Notes: a model not told the origin generated them from the sequence alone. 53,876 nucleotides of DNA from an uncultured Clostridia bacterium (GCA_948473085.1 CAOKWH010000014.1:1-53876); one strand, 5' to 3'. Shown: positions 1 through 8,217, counted from the first letter of the stretch. Numbers and translations are program-made.

Positions 1-7
1 TAAGTCG

Positions 8-30
8 TTGTTCAATTTTCAAGGTTCTTC
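8..30 (-). other. rRNA-operon leader box (probable)
   Basis: Read on the minus strand this is GAACCTTGAAAATTGAACAA, which resembles the conserved segment found in the leaders and spacers of Firmicute rRNA operons. It lies just downstream of two tandem consensus promoters pointing the same way. The rRNA genes themselves would lie left of the window, so this is inferred from the leader and promoters only. Confidence 0.5.
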
Positions 31-60
31 CTGCTCCCCGCTCCCGCAGGCAGCTTCAAT

Positions 61-89
61 ATCTTATCACACCTTCAAGCTCTTGTCAA
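61..89 (-). promoter_or_regulatory. Promoter P2 of leftward rRNA-like operon
   Basis: On the minus strand TTGACA (84-89), a 17-base spacer and TAAGAT (61-66). It is the proximal of two tandem promoters about 90 bases apart, the arrangement typical of rrn operons. Confidence 0.75.
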
Positions 90-151
90 GCCCCTTTTTT
101 AACCTTTTTTCAAAGTCCCAGAAGGGCTTGCCCTCGCTTGACGGTTATTTT

Positions 152-180
152 ATTATAGCAGCTGTTCTTTCATCTGTCAA
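152..180 (-). promoter_or_regulatory. Promoter P1 of leftward rRNA-like operon
   Basis: On the minus strand a perfect consensus TTGACA (175-180), a 17-base spacer and TATAAT (152-157). Perfect boxes and spacing indicate a very strong sigma-A promoter reading out of the left edge of the window. Confidence 0.8.
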
Positions 181-260
181 CACTTTTTCGGCAAAAACTT
201 TCATTTTATTTTCCAAAGCCCTCCAGGCCCCATTGTTTGAGCCACTCTATAAATAGGAAA

Positions 261-286
261 GCCCCCTCAGCTATTGCCGAGAGGGC
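261..286 (-). terminator. Hairpin terminator after MalY/PatB-like gene
   Basis: Stem of GCCCTCTC-type against GAGGGGGC-type sequence with a short loop, followed on the minus strand by a short T-rich stretch (CTTTCCTATTTAT). It lies 45 bases past the stop codon of the leftward aminotransferase-fold gene. The U tract is weak. Confidence 0.55.
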
Positions 287-331
287 CTGTTATCCTACTT
301 AACTAAAAGCGAAACACAATTGTTAAAAGAC

Positions 332-1522
332 TTAGGCAAGAGCAGCAACCAGTCTCTTAGCGCACTCCTCAACCTGAGATCTGGGGCAAGCCAGGTTCAG
401 ACGCAGGTGGGTAGCACCGTGGAATGTACGGCCATCGTTGGGGATAACACCCTTAGCGGTAACCTTATCCAGAACTTCCTGGAAGTCGCAGCCCTTGGTC
501 TTGCAGTAATCCTCGAAGTTCACCCACAGCAGATATGTAGCATCGGGCAGGTGGATTCTTGTGCCGGGGATCTTGGTCTCGATCTCGTTCTTCAGCCAGA
601 TCTGGGACTCACGGATGTAAGCGTTCATAGCATCAACATACTGAGCGCCCTCATCAGTGCTGTAAGCGCCGATAGCAGCATGAACAGACAGAACATTGGC
701 AGCATTGTAGTGGGAAGCTACAGCAGCCTTGTTGATTCTGGTTCTCATGTTCTGGTTCCAGCAGATGGAGTAAGAGCCCTGCAGACCAGCCAGGTTGAAG
801 GTCTTGGAAGGAGCGTACATGGTGTAAACGATCTCCTTAGCTCTGGGGCAGCAGGTGTGCAGCGGAACATGCTTGTGGCCGCCGGTCTGGAAGTCAGCCC
901 AGATCTCGTCGGAGCAGATGAGCATGCCGTACTTGTCGCACAGCTCAACAACTGCGATCATCTCTTCCTTGGACCATACATGGCCGGTGGGGTTGTGGGG
1001 GTTGCAGAAAATCATGATAGGAGGCTTCTTCTCAATGATCTTCTTCTCCATATCCTCGATATCGAGAGCCCAACCATCAGCAGTCTCCTTAACGGGAGAG
1101 TAGATGATGTTTCTGCCGCGGTTAGCAACAGTGCTCTGAAAACCGGTGTAGCAGGTATCGTTCAGCAGCAGCCAGTCGCCGGGCAGGGAGAATGCCTCGA
1201 TGAAGGAGGAAACACCGCCCAGAACGCCGTTGTGGTAGTCAATGTTCTCGGGAGCTACGCCATCAACGCCATATCTGGTCTTCTGCCACTTAGCAACGCC
1301 CTCGTAGTAAGCAGCGGGGGTCTTGTAGTAACCGAAAGCAGGATGCTCAAGTCTTGCCTTCATGGCATCAACGACGCACTTGGGGGTCATGAAGTCCATG
1401 TCGGCAACCCACATGGGAACGATGTCCTTGTTGTCCTTAACGAACAGAGGAGCATCCCACTTGGTAGCGTCATGGCCGCGTCTCTCGAATACCTGGTCGA
1501 AATACTTGGAATCGTAAATCAT
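332..1522 (-). CDS. MalY/PatB family PLP-dependent cystathionine beta-lyase/aminotransferase
   Basis: Fold-type I PLP enzyme of the MalY/PatB group, which cleaves cystathionine (C-S beta-lyase) or acts as an aminotransferase in the cytoplasm. The family pattern is visible: an N-terminal region with WVADMDF, the CNPHNPTG motif about residue 175, an SDEIWADF segment about 205, and the PLP-binding lysine in APSKTFN about residue 240. Full length (about 396 residues). Two starts are possible: the upstream ATG at 1534 has an AGAAAGG only one base away, whereas the ATG at 1522 (MIYDSKYF) sits about 12 bases downstream of it and matches the usual family start, so I chose 1522. Monocistronic. The substrate cannot be fixed from sequence; a beta-lyase for sulfur amino acids is the usual role. 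Confidence 0.9.
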   Translation of the reverse strand: MIYDSKYFDQVFERRGHDATKWDAPLFVKDNKDIVPMWVADMDFMTPKCVVDAMKARLEHPAFGYYKTPAAYYEGVAKWQKTRYGVDGVAPENIDYHNGVLGGVSSFIEAFSLPGDWLLLNDTCYTGFQSTVANRGRNIIYSPVKETADGWALDIEDMEKKIIEKKPPIMIFCNPHNPTGHVWSKEEMIAVVELCDKYGMLICSDEIWADFQTGGHKHVPLHTCCPRAKEIVYTMYAPSKTFNLAGLQGSYSICWNQNMRTRINKAAVASHYNAANVLSVHAAIGAYSTDEGAQYVDAMNAYIRESQIWLKNEIETKIPGTRIHLPDATYLLWVNFEDYCKTKGCDFQEVLDKVTAKGVIPNDGRTFHGATHLRLNLACPRSQVEECAKRLVAALA

Positions 1523-1562
1523 TTTTAACACCATACCTTTCTGTAGCTTTCGCTTTGGTTAT

Positions 1563-1590
1563 ATTATAGCACAACCAAATTGCTTTTAAA
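1563..1590 (-). promoter_or_regulatory. Promoter of MalY/PatB-like gene
   Basis: On the minus strand TTTAAA (1585-1590), a 16-base spacer and a perfect TATAAT (1563-1568), about 40 bases upstream of the start codon. The -35 box is weak. Confidence 0.5.
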
Positions 1591-1794
1591 GGGGTTTTGG
1601 GGCAAATCTATGTATTCCACAGAAAACATCGGCACTTTTTGTTCAACATTTTAACAAATTCGGGTTCTAAGCACATAGCTGTCCATCAAATGCGGACAAC
1701 GATCGAAAGCTGCCTTTTCGCCCCTATCTCATTCCCTTTTATACCCATTTATGGTTGTACAAAAAGTGTTTTATTGTCCTTGTATAGAAAACAA

Positions 1795-1821
1795 GCCAGC
1801 CTTCCTCCATGGAAAGCCGGC
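1795..1821 (-). terminator. Terminator after rhomboid-like gene
   Basis: Minus-strand stem GCCGGCTTTCC against GGAAGGCTGGC with a short loop, followed by TTGTTTTCTAT. It begins seven bases past the stop codon at 1828. Confidence 0.7.
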
Positions 1822-1827
1822 CAATGT

Positions 1828-2475
1828 TTATCTAAAATTATTGCGGTCGAACTGGTTTTTAAACTGCCGGTACCGCGCCCTATTCTTAATACGGCCATAC
1901 AGGTCCGGCCCGAAAAAGAGCAGGAAATTTAAGAGGGAAAACAGGATGGACATGCGGGCAGAAAAATCCCCCACCAGGAACAGCCAGCCCAGCAGCCCCA
2001 GCTCAAACCAGGCCAGGTACTTCATGCGCATGGGAATGACAAAGAAGAGCAGCACCTCGGTTTCCGGGAACAGCGACGCATAGGCCAGGAACAGCGAAAG
2101 GTTCAGATAGTCGCTGCTGCCGTATCCGGTAATAAAGGCGGCGGCAATGGCCCCCAGCATACCAAACAGATAGTAGAGGTTAAACCGGGAGGTACCCCAG
2201 TAATATTCCAGCTGCTGCCCCAGCCAATAATAGAAGTAGATGACAATAAAGGCGAACAGCCCGGTGCTGGGCGGGTTGAAGATAAAGGTGACAAGCCGCC
2301 ATACCTGCCCCTGCATAATGCGATAGGGGGAAAGCTGAATGAGCGAAAGGATGGGCACCTGGGGCTGAAGCACCGAGAAGATTAAAAAAACAGCCATGGT
2401 CAGCGCCACATACTGCATCAGGTTGCCAATGGCGAAGCGTTCCAGCTTCTGCTCCAATTTTTTCAGCCACTTCAT
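1828..2475 (-). CDS. Rhomboid-like integral membrane protein lacking the protease serine motif
   Basis: A 215-residue polytopic membrane protein. The segment GQVWRLVTFIF (about residues 55-65) followed by a hydrophobic helix and WLGQQLEYYWG is the arrangement of rhomboid/Derlin-type proteins, and about five to six membrane helices can be drawn. The catalytic GxSG serine motif expected in the following helix is absent (the region reads YGSSDYLNLSLFLAY), so it is probably a proteolytically inactive rhomboid relative. The C-terminus is basic and likely cytoplasmic (about residues 195-215). The start ATG has an AGGAGTGG-type ribosome site. It has its own terminator and no operon partner. The role is unknown; inactive rhomboids elsewhere act as membrane-protein chaperones or adaptors. 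Confidence 0.7.
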   Translation of the reverse strand: MKWLKKLEQKLERFAIGNLMQYVALTMAVFLIFSVLQPQVPILSLIQLSPYRIMQGQVWRLVTFIFNPPSTGLFAFIVIYFYYWLGQQLEYYWGTSRFNLYYLFGMLGAIAAAFITGYGSSDYLNLSLFLAYASLFPETEVLLFFVIPMRMKYLAWFELGLLGWLFLVGDFSARMSILFSLLNFLLFFGPDLYGRIKNRARYRQFKNQFDRNNFR

Positions 2476-2737
2476 ACCACCACTCCTCTTTATATCCCGC
2501 TATATTTTACTATCATACTACAGCCGCCGGGATTTCTCAACCGGTTTTCCATCTGTTTATTATTTTTTACCATATTCTTCACAGATTATTCAGCTGTACT
2601 TTGGCGCCCCGGCACCCAAACCCCGATTTTTCCGCCAAAATATGGGATAACAAGGCGAAAAAGCGCACAAAACTGCCCTTGAGCGGCCGGATAAATTGTG
2701 GGATATTTCAAAGTTGCGCTCCCGGCCGCCGCGCCCC

Positions 2738-2766
2738 TTGTGCAGGGAGGGGGAACGGGGTATAAT
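2738..2766 (+). promoter_or_regulatory. Promoter of yczE-like gene
   Basis: TTGTGC (2738-2743), a 17-base spacer and a perfect TATAAT (2761-2766). The 375-base gap upstream of the gene otherwise holds no gene; the stretch 2785-2850 is GC-rich and can form hairpins. Confidence 0.65.
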
Positions 2767-2850
2767 TTTCTCAACCGTTTCAAACCCCTTAAAAGCCGTA
2801 TTTTCCGGCCTCCCCGGCTCGGCTTGTAACCTGAAAGGCAAGGTTTTACT

Positions 2851-3525
2851 ATGTTGTTCTCCTATCTCAAGCGCTTCATCCGGCTGTATGCCGGGCTGTT
2901 CCTCTGCGCCGTCAGCATCCTGCTCTGTATCCAGGGCGGGGTGGGCGTCACCCCCTGGGATGTGTTCCACATCGGGCTGCAAAATATCACTGGCATCAGC
3001 TACGGCACCATCAGCATCCTGGTGGGGCTGGCTATCCTTTCGGTGTCGCTGGTGCTCCGGGAAAAGATTGGCGCAGGCACCCTGTGCAACATCCTTTCGG
3101 TGGGGTATATGGTGGACTTTTTAAAATACCTGAATGTCATCCCGGCTGCCGGCAACTTCCTCATCGGGGCGGCGATGGTTGCTGCCGCCCAGCTGGTGCT
3201 GGCCACCGGCTCCTTCCTCTATATTGGGGCGGCAATGGGCTGCGGCCCCCGGGATTCCATGATGTCCGCCCTCTCCAAGCGCCTTACCAAGGTGCCGGTG
3301 GGGCTGATCCGCAGCACCATTGAACTGACTGTGCTGGTGCTGGGCTACTTCCTGGGCGGCCCTGTTGGCGTGGGCACTGTCATTGGCATGTTCGGCATCG
3401 GGCCCGCTATCCAGCTGATTTTTAACCTGTTCCACTTTGATATCCGGGCAGTACAGCACGAGTCGGTGGCGGAAACAGTCCGCAACCTGTTTTCCGGCCA
3501 GGCAGCTGTGGCGGACAAGCAATAA
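2851..3525 (+). CDS. YczE/YyaS-family multi-pass membrane protein
   Basis: A 224-residue membrane protein with about five hydrophobic segments. The motifs GVGVTPWDVFHIGLQN (about residues 29-44) and GCGPRDSMMSALSKR (about 130-145) are characteristic of the YczE/YyaS family (COG2364). These are conserved integral membrane proteins of Firmicutes; the Bacillus member influences surfactin production, but no biochemical role is established. A plausible AAGG ribosome site lies 7 bases before the ATG. The gene is converging with the phosphatase gene, and the two share a bidirectional terminator. Confidence 0.85.
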   Translation: MLFSYLKRFIRLYAGLFLCAVSILLCIQGGVGVTPWDVFHIGLQNITGISYGTISILVGLAILSVSLVLREKIGAGTLCNILSVGYMVDFLKYLNVIPAAGNFLIGAAMVAAAQLVLATGSFLYIGAAMGCGPRDSMMSALSKRLTKVPVGLIRSTIELTVLVLGYFLGGPVGVGTVIGMFGIGPAIQLIFNLFHFDIRAVQHESVAETVRNLFSGQAAVADKQ

Positions 3526-3532
3526 AAACTTT

Positions 3533-3567
3533 GGCGGCGGGCATTCGGGCCTGCCGCCTTCCTTTTT
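3533..3567. terminator. Bidirectional terminator between converging genes
   Basis: GGCGGCGGGC pairs with GCCTGCCGCC around a short loop. The plus strand continues CTTCCTTTTTG, and the minus strand continues AAAGTTTTTATT. It serves both yczE and the phosphatase gene. Confidence 0.75.
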
Positions 3568-3569
3568 GC

Positions 3570-4359
3570 CTATGCCTTTTCAGGCAGCAGGCTGCGCCCC
3601 TCCCACTCCTTGGGGCAGGGAGCCTCCAGCAGCTGGGCAACGGTGGGGGCAATGTCCAGAATGGAACAGCCCTCCGGCAGCCTCCCTGCCGGGAAAGGCT
3701 CCCCCCCAGGCAATCAGCGGGATTTGCATATCCTCCGGGCAGTCCTGGCCGTGGGTGCGCAGATGGCCGCCGTGGTCGGCAGTGGCAATAAAGGCATACT
3801 CCCCGGCGAACTCCTGCCAAAGCTGCCGGATGCAGCCGTCGGCATTGGCGGCCGCCTCCTGATACTCCCGGCCCATCCAGCCAAACTGGTGCCCGGCATT
3901 GTCGGTATAACCCAGATAGAAAAAGACAAAATCCGGCTGTTCCCTGCGGATATAGTCCGCCGCGGCCTGGGCCTGCTCCCTCTCCCGCTCCATTGCCGCC
4001 GGATGCTCCCAGGGCAGCGCCTGGTACCGGGCAAAGGTGGCGCTGCCCGGCCGGGCAATATCCCGCAGTGGCTCCCACTCATAGAACAGCGCCGTACTGC
4101 GCCCGGCGGCGTGCAGCACCTCCACCAGGCCGGGCACCGGGCGCACCATTGGTGTCCAGTCGTTGGTAAACACCCCGTGGCGCTCCGGCCCCACGCTGTG
4201 AAACAGCGATAGATGGCAGGGCAGTGTCACCGGTGGGAATGTGGTCTGTGCCCCAAAATCCGCCTGGCCCTCCTGGGCCATCCGGCAAAGCGCCGGGCAG
4301 CTCTGTTGCACTGCATCGGGCCGCAGCCCGTCCACCAGCGCCAATAGTACCTTTTTCAT
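3570..4359 (-). CDS. Alkaline-phosphatase-superfamily (phosphodiesterase/nucleotide pyrophosphatase-like) protein with a frameshift
   Basis: The N-terminus MKKVLLALVDGLRPDAV, then TTFPPVTLPCHLSLF with the nucleophile threonine, HGVFTNDW, YLGYTDNAGHQFG and ATADHGGH are the metal-binding motifs of the type I phosphodiesterase/nucleotide pyrophosphatase branch. The frame carrying these motifs runs into an implausible Pro/Gly-rich tail. A shift by one base at the G7 tract (3711-3717) joins it to a good C-terminus, LPEGCSILDIAPTVAQLL ... SLLPEKA, ending with TAG at 3570-3572. Without the shift the frame would stop at 3580. The sequence as given therefore encodes a truncated or altered tail, through a true mutation, a phase-variable tract or a sequencing indel. 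The start at 4359 is preferred because GGGAGG is 10 bases upstream; an ATG at 4368 is too close to it. Confidence 0.8.
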
Positions 4360-4531
4360 CCTCTCCATTCCTCCCTTTTATCCCTTTCCCCCATTATACA
4401 GGGCCGCCTCCCCTACTGGCAAGCCCTTCCGGCAGGTACGGAGAACCCAGCCGAGCAGGAACCGCCTTTTTCTCCCTTCCCCCTGCCTGGGGCTTTGTGC
4501 TACAATAGGTTTACCCGCTATACGATAAAAA

Positions 4532-4557
4532 CAAACCCGCCAAATCCGGCGGTTTTC
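4532..4557 (+). terminator. Hairpin in leader of decarboxylase-like gene
   Basis: AAACCCGCC and GGCGGTTTT form a short stem followed by CCC rather than a clean U tract, immediately before the AAAGGAGC ribosome site of the gene at 4577. It may be a terminator for readthrough or an attenuator in the leader. Confidence 0.4.
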
Positions 4558-4576
4558 CCAAAAAAGGAGCAAAAAA

Positions 4577-5920
4577 ATGGATACACCACTATACCGCGCC
4601 ATTCAGGCACTGATGGAGCGGGGTTTTTCCCGCTTTCACACCCCCGGCCATAAGGGGCGGGACCTGGGCATCTTCTCGGGCGTCACCCCCTTCGATTTCA
4701 CCGAGGTGCGGGGGGCGGGCAGCCTGTATGCGCCGGATGGCCCCATTGCTGAAACCGAGGCTCTCTACACCCGGCTGTATGCCACAGCCGGCACCTTCCT
4801 CAGCGCCGGGGGCAGCACGCTGTGCATCCAGGCCATGCTGCGGCTGATCCGCCCCCTGGGGCAGAAGGTACTCATTGGGCGCAACGCCCATTCCTCTGCC
4901 ATATCGGCCCTGGCCCTGCTGGGGATGCAGCCGGTTTGGCTCTACCCCGAAACAGACAGCGACCTGCTGCCCCAGCCCATTACCCCCCAGGCGGTGGAGG
5001 CCGCCCTGCGGGAACACCCCGATGCCGCCGGGGTCTATGTCACCTCCCCGGACTACTTTGGCAAGCTCAGCGATATTGCCGGGCTGGCCGATGCCTGCCA
5101 CCGGCAGGGTATCCCGCTGCTGGTGGATAATGCCCATGGGGCCGAACTGTTCTTCCTGCCGGAGCGGCAGCACCCCATGCAGCTGGGGGCTGACCTGTGC
5201 TGCGATTCCCTGCACAAGACACTGCCGGTGCTCACCGGCGGGGCGCTGCTGCATGTGGGGGATACCCCGCTGGCCCGGCGGCACGCCTTTGCCGCCCAGG
5301 CCAAGGCAGCGATGGCCCTGTTTGGCTCCACCAGCCCCAGCTACCTGATTTTACTGTCCATGGATCTGCTGCTGCCCCGGCTGGCGGATGGCAGCATTGC
5401 CCGGGAGCTGGCCCAGACTGCCGCCCGCGCCCAAAAGCTAACCGCCCTGGCAGCCGGGCAGGGCTTTTGCCTGCCGAAGGGGTCTTTGCTGCCCACCCGG
5501 CTTTCCCTGGGCTTTTTTGCCCTGGGCCAGAGCCGGGCAGCGTTTGATGCCCTGCTTACCCGCTGCCGGGTGGAACCGGAATACCTGGCCGGGCACTACT
5601 GTGTCTTTCTGCTTTCGGCCCAAAACCGGGGCAGCGACTATGCCCGGCTGGGCCGGCTCATCACCCAGACCCCCAAACATCCCCCGCTGCCGGTGGAGGA
5701 GGGCTTTCTCCCCGCCCGACAGGTCTGCCCGCCCCGGGAGGCACTGTTTGCCCCCCGGGAAACCCTGCCCCTGGCCCAGGCTGTCCACCGCACCGCCGCC
5801 GAAGTTGTCAGCCGGTGCCCGCCCGGCATCCCTCTGCTGCTGCCCGGCGAGCAGATTGACGAAAATATTGCCGCTCTTTTAAATAAGTATGGTATTTTTA
5901 CCATAAGTGTGTTAAAATAA
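4577..5920 (+). CDS. Orn/Lys/Arg decarboxylase-like PLP enzyme (YaaO type)
   Basis: A 447-residue fold-type I PLP enzyme. The N-terminus FHTPGHKGRDLG (about residues 20-31), SAGGSTLCIQAML (about 76-88), LVDNAHGAELFF (about 192-203) and the SLHKT motif with the PLP-binding Lys214 are those of the Orn/Lys/Arg decarboxylase major domain in its short YaaO form, which usually precedes tmk, darA (yaaQ), holB and ricT (yaaT). The same order is seen here except that tmk is missing. A role in amino acid decarboxylation or polyamine metabolism is inferred from the family and unproven for this subgroup. The start has AAAGGAGC upstream. Confidence 0.85.
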   Translation: MDTPLYRAIQALMERGFSRFHTPGHKGRDLGIFSGVTPFDFTEVRGAGSLYAPDGPIAETEALYTRLYATAGTFLSAGGSTLCIQAMLRLIRPLGQKVLIGRNAHSSAISALALLGMQPVWLYPETDSDLLPQPITPQAVEAALREHPDAAGVYVTSPDYFGKLSDIAGLADACHRQGIPLLVDNAHGAELFFLPERQHPMQLGADLCCDSLHKTLPVLTGGALLHVGDTPLARRHAFAAQAKAAMALFGSTSPSYLILLSMDLLLPRLADGSIARELAQTAARAQKLTALAAGQGFCLPKGSLLPTRLSLGFFALGQSRAAFDALLTRCRVEPEYLAGHYCVFLLSAQNRGSDYARLGRLITQTPKHPPLPVEEGFLPARQVCPPREALFAPRETLPLAQAVHRTAAEVVSRCPPGIPLLLPGEQIDENIAALLNKYGIFTISVLK

Positions 5921-5943
5921 GGATAAGAATAGGTTGCCTGTCC

Positions 5944-5970
5944 GGCCGGCACTGGATTTCCTTGCCGGCC
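5944..5970 (+). other. GC-rich hairpin between decarboxylase-like gene and darA
   Basis: GGCCGGCA and TGCCGGCC form an 8-bp perfect stem around an 11-base loop with no U tract. It may be an RNA-stability or processing hairpin in a shared transcript. Confidence 0.45.
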
Positions 5971-6022
5971 ACCCGGGGAAAAATATCTTTTCCCTTACAG
6001 GCGCACAAAGGAGGCAGTTTTT

Positions 6023-6346
6023 ATGAAACTTATATTTGCCATTGTTTCCAACGACGACAGCAGCAAGGTTCAGTCGGAACTGACCAAAAATGGCTATTCC
6101 ATCACCAAACTGGCCACCACCGGCGGCTTTTTGATGAGCGGCAACACCACCCTTATCTGCGGCACCCAGGACGAGCGGGTGGACAAGGCCATTGCCATCA
6201 TCGGGGAATTCAGCAAAAAGCGCACCCAGATGGTGCCTTCCACCGCCTCCTATGGCGTGGGTATGTACACCTCCTTCCCGGTGGAAGTGCAGGTGGGCGG
6301 CGCCACAGTCTTTGTAGTGAATGTGGAGCGCTTTGAAAAACTATAA
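6023..6346 (+). CDS. darA: Cyclic-di-AMP receptor protein DarA/PstA
   Basis: A 107-residue PII-like protein (DUF970). The N-terminus MKLIFAIVSNDDSSKV, the TKLATTGGFL segment (about residues 30-40), GNTTLICG and the C-terminal VGGATVFVV are the family signature. DarA trimers bind the second messenger cyclic-di-AMP in the cytoplasm; the output is unknown. It is the second gene of the YaaO-like/darA/holB/ricT cluster, starting 102 bases after the decarboxylase-like gene, with AAAGGAGG upstream of ATG. Length and motifs are normal. Confidence 0.95.
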   Translation: MKLIFAIVSNDDSSKVQSELTKNGYSITKLATTGGFLMSGNTTLICGTQDERVDKAIAIIGEFSKKRTQMVPSTASYGVGMYTSFPVEVQVGGATVFVVNVERFEKL

Positions 6347-6366
6347 GCCCGGCAGAGGAACCCGCT

Positions 6367-7308
6367 TTGTTTTCTAAATTCTACTACAACCAAAGAGCTT
6401 TGGAAACGCTCGCCGCCTTCACAACCGGCGGGCGTTTTCCGCATGCTGTCCTGCTGGAAGGTCCGGCGGGCAGCGGGCGGCGCACCTTTGCCCTGCGCAT
6501 GGCGGCGGCCCTAACCTGCCGGGGGGAAAAGCCCCCCTGCGGCAGCTGCCCCCAGTGCCGCAAGGTGCTCGCTGGGCAGCACCCGGATGTGGAGCTGTAC
6601 GGAGGGGACGGCGGGCGGCGCAGCTTTCATATCGAAACAATACGGGGCATCCGGCAGGGGGCCTATATCCGCCCCAACGAAGCGCCCAGCCGGGTATATA
6701 TCCTGGCCGGGGCGGAAAACATGACCGTACAGGCCCAAAACTCCCTGCTGAAAATTTTGGAGGAGCCGCCGGAACACGCCGTTTTTATCCTGACGGCTGA
6801 AAACCGCAATCTGCTGCTGCCCACCATCCTCTCCCGGCTGCAGGTGATCCGGCTGGATCGGCTAACACCGGAGGAGGTTGCCGCCGCCCTGGCCGAGCTC
6901 CTGCCCGAACAACCAGCGGAGCAGCGGCGCTGGGCCGCTGAAAACAGCCAAACCATCGGCCAGGCCCTCACCCTATTGCAGGGGGGCGGCCAGGGCAAAG
7001 TGATTGCCGTTGCCGACCGGGTGCTGGAGCAGATGGCCCACGGCAGCGAATACGCGCTGCTGGCCGAGCTGGAAAAGCTGGGCCGCAAGCGGGAGGATTT
7101 GTTGGAACTGTGCCGGGTGCTCCGGCAAAAGCTCTCCCGGCAGCTCACCCAGGCCGTGGCCGGGGAAGGCGCGCTCTCCCCCCGGCAGCTGATGCGGGCG
7201 CTGGAAAGCCTGGACACCCTGCTGCTCCAGGTGGAGCAGAATGGCAATGTCCTGCTGCTCACCGCCCTGCTGGCCGGCCGGCTGAAAGCGGCAATGGGCA
7301 GCCGATAA
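6367..7308 (+). CDS. holB: DNA polymerase III delta-prime subunit (HolB-like)
   Basis: Clamp-loader subunit of the replicative polymerase. It has GPAGSGRRTFALR in the P-loop position (about residues 32-44), with arginine where ATPase subunits have lysine, a zinc-ribbon CRGEKPPCGSCPQC (about 50-64), QNSLLKILEEPP (about 126-137) and NRNLLLPTILSRLQ, all typical of delta-prime/DnaX relatives. The substituted P-loop fits the non-hydrolysing delta-prime role. I chose the TTG start at 6367 because AGAGGA lies 7 bases upstream and the protein then begins with the usual FYYNQRALETL. It sits 20 bases after darA and 28 before ricT, so one operon is likely. Confidence 0.9.
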   Translation: MFSKFYYNQRALETLAAFTTGGRFPHAVLLEGPAGSGRRTFALRMAAALTCRGEKPPCGSCPQCRKVLAGQHPDVELYGGDGGRRSFHIETIRGIRQGAYIRPNEAPSRVYILAGAENMTVQAQNSLLKILEEPPEHAVFILTAENRNLLLPTILSRLQVIRLDRLTPEEVAAALAELLPEQPAEQRRWAAENSQTIGQALTLLQGGGQGKVIAVADRVLEQMAHGSEYALLAELEKLGRKREDLLELCRVLRQKLSRQLTQAVAGEGALSPRQLMRALESLDTLLLQVEQNGNVLLLTALLAGRLKAAMGSR

Positions 7309-7336
7309 GATAGAAAACCAATCAAGAGGAGGAACT

Positions 7337-8170
7337 ATGGCAACTGTTGTTGGCGTTCGCTTTAAAACAGTGGGCAAGGTCTATTATTTCGACCCCGCCG
7401 GCATCCAATATCCCCTGGGCAGCCAGGTGATTGTGGAAACCGCCCGGGGGGCCGAATTTGGCGAGGTGGCAATGGAAAACCGCGAGGTACCGGACGATCA
7501 GGTAGTCAAACCCCTGAAGCGGGTGCTGCGCGCCGCCACCCCGGAGGATCTGCGCATTATGGAAGAAAACCGGAAAAAGGAGCAGCAGGCCGCCGAACTG
7601 TGCCGGGAAAAGATTATCAAGCACAAGCTGGATATGAAGCTGGTGAATGTGGAATACACCTTTGACGGCAGCAAAATCCTGTTCTACTTTACGGCCGATG
7701 GCCGGGTGGACTTCCGGGAACTGGTGAAGGACCTGGCATCGGTATTCCGCACCCGCATTGAACTGCGGCAGATTGGTGTCCGGGACGAGGCCAAAATGCT
7801 GGGCGGGCTGGGCATCTGCGGGCGGCCCTTTTGCTGCAGCACCTTTTTGGGGGATTTCCAGCCGGTATCCATCAAAATGGCCAAGGAGCAGGGCCTTTCG
7901 CTGAACCCCGGGAAAATTTCCGGCGCCTGCGGCCGGCTGATGTGCTGCCTGAAATATGAACAGGACGCCTACGAGGATCTTATCCGCCACACCCCGCGGG
8001 TGGGCGCCCAGGTATCCACGCCGGATGGGGATGGCACTGTAATTGATGTCAGCCTGCTCACCGGCACCCTGAAGGTGCGCCTGCAAAACGGGGAAACCAC
8101 CACCGAAAATTACTACCACAAGCGGGAGGTGCGCCCCCTGCGCCGCCGTTCTAATCCTGAAAAGGCATAG
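7337..8170 (+). CDS. ricT: PSP1-domain protein RicT (YaaT)
   Basis: A 277-residue PSP1-family protein. MATVVGVRFKTVGKVYYFDP, GAEFGEVAMENR and the cysteine-rich core GICGRPFCCSTFLG ... ACGRLMCCLKYE (about residues 158-215) are the RicT signature. In Bacillus RicT works with RicA and RicF, as an Fe-S cluster-bearing complex, in RNA maturation by RNase Y and in sporulation phosphorelay control. The conserved cysteines are present here. The AGGAGGAAC ribosome site is strong, and the gene closes the darA-holB-ricT cluster. The last 35 residues are basic. Confidence 0.93.
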   Translation: MATVVGVRFKTVGKVYYFDPAGIQYPLGSQVIVETARGAEFGEVAMENREVPDDQVVKPLKRVLRAATPEDLRIMEENRKKEQQAAELCREKIIKHKLDMKLVNVEYTFDGSKILFYFTADGRVDFRELVKDLASVFRTRIELRQIGVRDEAKMLGGLGICGRPFCCSTFLGDFQPVSIKMAKEQGLSLNPGKISGACGRLMCCLKYEQDAYEDLIRHTPRVGAQVSTPDGDGTVIDVSLLTGTLKVRLQNGETTTENYYHKREVRPLRRRSNPEKA

Positions 8171-8217
8171 CAAAAAGCTGCATCCCAGCCAATATTTAAC
8201 CCAGTAGGAGCTTTTAG

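Noticed and set aside
320-1528. A 402-codon plus-strand reading frame opposite the MalY/PatB-like gene
   Set aside because: It is an antisense shadow of a strong family match; it has no ribosome site and no recognisable product.
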